Origin: an uncultured Massilia sp.
GTDB taxonomy: Bacteria > Pseudomonadota > Gammaproteobacteria > Burkholderiales > Burkholderiaceae_D
Reading direction: 5' to 3'
Assembly (NCBI GenBank): GCA_913778765.1
Contig: CAJYXO010000227.1
Span: forward strand, 1 to 43,859
DNA: 43,859 nt
The notes beneath the pieces are model-generated. The model saw only the letters and a list, made by a program, of their open reading frames with translations. It was not told the origin of the DNA and did no database searches. Of the stretch, positions 40,520-43,859 are shown piece by piece. The translations under genes and the position numbers were made by a program. How positions within the stretch are numbered: position 1 is the stretch's first letter; each line of letters begins with the position of its first letter.

Positions 40520-42322
40520 GTGATTCCTCAATCCTTCATTACCGATCTGCTCAACCGTATCGACATCGTCGATGTGGTCGGCCGCTACGTCCAGCTGAAA
40601 AAGGGCGGCGCCAACTACATGGGCCTGTGCCCTTTTCACAATGAAAAGTCGCCCAGCTTCACGGTGAGCCCGACCAAGCAGTTCTACCACTGCTTCGGCT
40701 GCGGCGCGCACGGCACCGCCATCGGCTTCCTGATCGAATACTCGGGCATGGGCTTCGTCGATGCCGTCAAGGACCTGGCGCAAGGCGTCGGCATGGTCGT
40801 GCCGAACGATGACGACAAGATCCCGCCGGCCCAGCGCGCCGCCCAGCAGGCCCAGTCGCTGGCGCTGACGGACGCGCTGCAGCAGGCCTGCGATTTTTAT
40901 CGCGCGCAATTGCGCCAGGCGCCAAACGCGATCGCCTATCTGAAAGGCCGCGGCCTGACCGGCGAAGTGGCGGCGCGCTTCGGCATGGGCTACGCACCCG
41001 CCGGCTGGGACAACCTGCGCCAGGTATTCAAGGACTACGATGCCGTCGCGCTGGTCGAGTCGGGTCTGGTGATCGACCGCGTCGACGAAGACGGCGGCAA
41101 CAAGAAACGCTACGACCGCTTCCGCGAGCGCGTGATGTTCCCGATCCGCAATACCAAGGGCCAGACGATCGGCTTCGGCGGGCGCGTGATGGATGGCGGC
41201 GAACCGAAATACCTGAACTCGCCGGAAACGCCGCTGTTCAATAAAGGACAAGAGCTGTACGGTCTGTTCGAGGCGCGCCAGCCGATCCGCGACGCCGGCT
41301 ACGTGCTGGTGACGGAAGGCTATATGGACGTGGTCGCGCTGGCCCAGCTCGGCTTCCCGCAGGCCGTGGCGACCCTCGGCACGGCCTGCACCAGTACCCA
41401 CGTGCAAAAGCTGCTGCGCCAGACCGACCACGTGATCTTCAGCTTCGACGGCGACAAGGCCGGCCGCCGCGCCGCCCGCCGCGCATTGGAAGCCTGCCTG
41501 CCGCAGATGTCGGACGACAAGACCATCAAGTTCCTGTTCTTGCCGCAGGAGCACGATCCGGACAGCTATGTGCGCGAATTCGGCGGCGATGCTTTCGCCA
41601 GGGAAATCGACGAAGCGATGCCGCTGTCGTCCTTCCTGTTGCGCGAAGTGACCCAGGAGCATGATCTCGACACGCCGGAGGGCAGGGCGCACGCCCAATT
41701 CGAGGCCAAGCCGCTGCTGCAGGCGATGGCGCCGACCGCGCTGCGCCTGCAGATCGTGCGCGGCTTAGGCCAAATGACCGGGTCAACCCCGGCGGAGATC
41801 GAAGCGTTGTTCGAATTGTCGAAGCCGGTATCGGTCGCGCGCAAGGCGCCGCCGCGCCAGGGCCGGCCGGAGCCGGTCGGGCTGGAACTGCAGATCATGC
41901 GCATGCTGGTGGCCCATCCCTCGATCGCTCTGGACCTCGACGAAGCGGCGTTACGCGCCTTCGACCACTTCGGCGCCGAGCCGGCCGACCGCCTGCGCTG
42001 GCTGGTGGCCCAGGCCCAGGCACTGGGCGCGAACGCCAGCTTCGCGGCGTTGTCCCAGCAACTGAAGGAGGCCAGCACCGAGTTCGATCACCTGGTGGCG
42101 GAGATCGCGTCCGAACCCGAATCGGATATCGACGCCGACCGCGTCTGGATCACAAGTGCTGTGCGGCAAATCAAGATGGATGCATTGAAACAGGAGTTGA
42201 ACCAGTTGTTTTCTTCCGGCTTGACCCCAGATCAGGTGAGTGCCCGCTATCGCGAAATCACAGCCCAGCAGGACCTCTTGATGCGCGAAGCCGCGAATGA
42301 AACCCCAGCGAAATTTGCCTGA
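40520..42322 (+). CDS. dnaG: DNA primase
   Basis: DnaG makes RNA primers at the replication fork. The 600-residue protein has a zinc-binding domain with C37, H40, C58 and C61 (CPFHNEK and HCFGCGAHG), the RNA-polymerase domain, a TOPRIM domain with E266 in TEGYMDVV and FSFDGDKAG, and a C-terminal DnaB-binding helical domain. The start is GTG at 40520; no ATG fits, and no ribosome-binding site is evident, which suits its low expression. A TATAGT hexamer at 40483-40488 could be a weak internal promoter. The length is normal. Confidence 0.96.
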   Translation: MIPQSFITDLLNRIDIVDVVGRYVQLKKGGANYMGLCPFHNEKSPSFTVSPTKQFYHCFGCGAHGTAIGFLIEYSGMGFVDAVKDLAQGVGMVVPNDDDKIPPAQRAAQQAQSLALTDALQQACDFYRAQLRQAPNAIAYLKGRGLTGEVAARFGMGYAPAGWDNLRQVFKDYDAVALVESGLVIDRVDEDGGNKKRYDRFRERVMFPIRNTKGQTIGFGGRVMDGGEPKYLNSPETPLFNKGQELYGLFEARQPIRDAGYVLVTEGYMDVVALAQLGFPQAVATLGTACTSTHVQKLLRQTDHVIFSFDGDKAGRRAARRALEACLPQMSDDKTIKFLFLPQEHDPDSYVREFGGDAFAREIDEAMPLSSFLLREVTQEHDLDTPEGRAHAQFEAKPLLQAMAPTALRLQIVRGLGQMTGSTPAEIEALFELSKPVSVARKAPPRQGRPEPVGLELQIMRMLVAHPSIALDLDEAALRAFDHFGAEPADRLRWLVAQAQALGANASFAALSQQLKEASTEFDHLVAEIASEPESDIDADRVWITSAVRQIKMDALKQELNQLFSSGLTPDQVSARYREITAQQDLLMREAANETPAKFA

Positions 42323-42376
42323 CACGTCTCCCTGGCGACACGGGTGTTCTCAACTGGAAAATATAGGGGTGCGTGC

Positions 42377-42382
42377 TATAAT
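42377..42382 (+). promoter_or_regulatory. Probable rpoD promoter -10 element
   Basis: TATAAT in GTGCTATAATAAAA is a perfect consensus -10, about 124 bp before the rpoD start. The -35 region 17 bp upstream (CTGGAA) is weak. The 183-bp gap between dnaG and rpoD otherwise shows nothing clear. Confidence 0.5.
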
Positions 42383-42505
42383 AAAACGCTAACTATTGCA
42401 AGCTTTGCATCGATTTTTCATGCCAGAGCGGGCGGGGTGTTTCAGTTAGCAGGGCAGTATAAGCGTGTAACAAAACTTTATCTTTAACCTAGTAAAGTAG
42501 TCGTC

Positions 42506-43859
42506 GTGACTTCGAAAGCGCCTGTGCCAACCAAGAAACCCGAAACCAAAGTGGCTACCAAATCCACCAGGATGTCCGCCAAGGCGGACAATTCTCAAGA
42601 CAAGGCGGAAGCCCGCGTCGCGGGTGTTGCGCCTGTGAGCCAGACGACCGATGCGGAAGCCCTTGCCGCGATCGACACGTCGGGCTACGTGCTGCCGGCC
42701 GTCAAAGTGCCGGGACGGCGAGGTCGCAAGCCCAAGGAATTCACGCCCGAGAACGACGAAGTCGCCGCGTTGAACGCGGTCGAGCGCGCCGAACTGAAGG
42801 CAGCGGACAAGGCCAAGGCCAAGGACCGCAAGGCCAAGGAAAAAGCGCTGCTGAAAGACGCCTTCTCGTCGGACACCGAAGCGAGCGAGGAAGAACTCGA
42901 GATCCGCCGCAACAAGCTCAAGGCCCTGATCAAGTCGGGCAAGGAGCGCGGCTTCCTGACCTATTCCGAGATCAACGACCACCTGCCGGACAACATCGTC
43001 GATCCGGAAGCGATCGAAGGCATCATCGGCACCTTCAACGACATGGGCATTGCCGTCTACGAGCATGCCCCGGATGCCGAGACCCTGCTGCTGTCCGACA
43101 ATGTCCCGAACGTCACCAGCGACGACGAAGCCGAAGCCGCCGCCGAGGCCGCCCTGTCGACCGTCGATTCCGATTTCGGCCGCACCACCGACCCGGTCCG
43201 CATGTACATGCGCGAAATGGGCTCGGTCGAGCTGCTGACCCGCGAAGGCGAGATCGAGATCGCGAAACGCATCGAAGACGGCCTGCGCGACATGATCCAG
43301 GCGATTTCCGCCTGCCCGGTGACGATCGCCGAGATCATCGACGCCTCGCGCCGCATCGAAAGCGACGAGATCAAGATCGACGAAATCGTCGACGGCATGG
43401 TCGACCCGAACGAAGACGAAAACACTTCGCCGACCGCGGTCGCCCCGAGCGCCTCCGACAGCGATGACGAGGACGAGGACAGCGACGACGAGGAAGAAGA
43501 GGAAGAGGAAGAAGAATCCAACGCCGGCGGTGGCGCGGCAGGCTATTCCGCCGAGCAGCTCGAGCAGCTGAAAGCGGCCGCCCTCGAAAAATTCGCCTTC
43601 ATCGACCAGCAGTTCGACAAGATGCGCAAGGCCTACGAGAAGCAGGGCTACAACTCGAAGGAGTACGTCAAGGCGCAGGACGCGATCTCGAACGAGCTGC
43701 TGGGCATCCGCTTCACGGCAAAAGTCGTCGAAAAGCTGTGCGACACCCTGCGCGGCCAGGTCGACGAAGTGCGCCACATCGAGAAGCAGATCCTGGACGT
43801 GGCCGTGAACCGCTGCGGCATGCCGCGCGCCCACTTCATCAAGGTCTTCCCGGGCAACG
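42506..43859 (+). CDS. rpoD: RNA polymerase sigma factor RpoD (sigma-70), 3' end beyond the window
   Basis: This frame starts at GTG 42506 (a stop lies 7 codons upstream and no ATG is available) and runs off the right edge, giving about 451 residues. Visible parts are a Lys/Ala-rich N-terminus, region 1.1 (IKSGKERGFLTYSEINDHLP), region 1.2 (DPVRMYMREMGSVELLTREGE), and the non-conserved region. The last includes a run of about 20 Asp/Glu near residue 315-330 (nt 43463-43515). Regions 2 to 4 lie outside. It is the primary sigma factor, last in the rpsU-yqeY-dnaG-rpoD cluster. Confidence 0.96.
   Translation, partial: MTSKAPVPTKKPETKVATKSTRMSAKADNSQDKAEARVAGVAPVSQTTDAEALAAIDTSGYVLPAVKVPGRRGRKPKEFTPENDEVAALNAVERAELKAADKAKAKDRKAKEKALLKDAFSSDTEASEEELEIRRNKLKALIKSGKERGFLTYSEINDHLPDNIVDPEAIEGIIGTFNDMGIAVYEHAPDAETLLLSDNVPNVTSDDEAEAAAEAALSTVDSDFGRTTDPVRMYMREMGSVELLTREGEIEIAKRIEDGLRDMIQAISACPVTIAEIIDASRRIESDEIKIDEIVDGMVDPNEDENTSPTAVAPSASDSDDEDEDSDDEEEEEEEEESNAGGGAAGYSAEQLEQLKAAALEKFAFIDQQFDKMRKAYEKQGYNSKEYVKAQDAISNELLGIRFTAKVVEKLCDTLRGQVDEVRHIEKQILDVAVNRCGMPRAHFIKVFPGN

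Overview
The window looks like chromosomal DNA of a high-GC betaproteobacterium of the order Burkholderiales, most like the Oxalobacteraceae (Massilia, Janthinobacterium, Duganella). This is inferred from strong GC3 codon bias, the rpsU-yqeY-dnaG-rpoD macromolecular-synthesis cluster, a DctSR/DctPQM dicarboxylate system, a YbiB-type protein, and many short palindromic repeats of the kinds common in that family. No database search was possible.

Layout. 1-2183 is a graveyard of insertion sequences on the minus strand: the 5' part of an IS110-family element that runs off the left edge, about 100 bp of unassigned DNA, and an IS3-family element whose orfB is cut off just after its second catalytic Asp. 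2311-2576 holds two identical tRNA-Met(CAT) genes, each followed by its own intrinsic terminator. 2620-6651 (minus) is miaA, mutL and a periplasmic cyclophilin. 6798-13050 mixes a DedA membrane protein, an alpha-carbonic anhydrase with a long charged N-terminal extension, a hexose-6-phosphate mutarotase, amiC-tsaE, queG and a DUF3052-like protein. 13318-18983 is a complete C4-dicarboxylate uptake module: FixJ-type regulator and PAS-histidine kinase on the minus strand, divergent from the TRAP transporter dctPQM, with a perfect 9+4+9 palindrome in the shared control region. 19037-19245 looks like an independent small-RNA gene ending in a textbook terminator. 19272-20928 has ogt, xerD and a small basic/acidic protein. 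21054-25373 is an RND pump and its periplasmic adaptor. 25611-32027 holds two endonuclease/exonuclease/phosphatase proteins, ybaK, plsY, a FrnE-like thiol oxidoreductase, tsaD and aroG. 32128-33111 is ybiB. 33594-38177 is a four-gene chaperone-usher-like operon with two DUF4402 pilin-like subunits, preceded by a 390-bp AT-rich control region. 38223-39452 is a flavoprotein, and 39557 to the right edge is rpsU, yqeY, dnaG and the 5' part of rpoD.

Most coding content is ordinary housekeeping. The parts most worth following are the DUF4402 chaperone-usher locus with its unusual usher C-terminus, the untranslated region upstream of the IS110 transposase as a possible bridge-RNA gene, the candidate small RNA before ogt, the DctR operator candidate, and at least three families of dispersed palindromes. 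One palindrome family (core GGGGTCAGA) and another (core TTCCCGC/GCGGGAA) behave like REP/REPIN elements. They sit repeatedly at gene ends, inside an operon, and even across stop codons.
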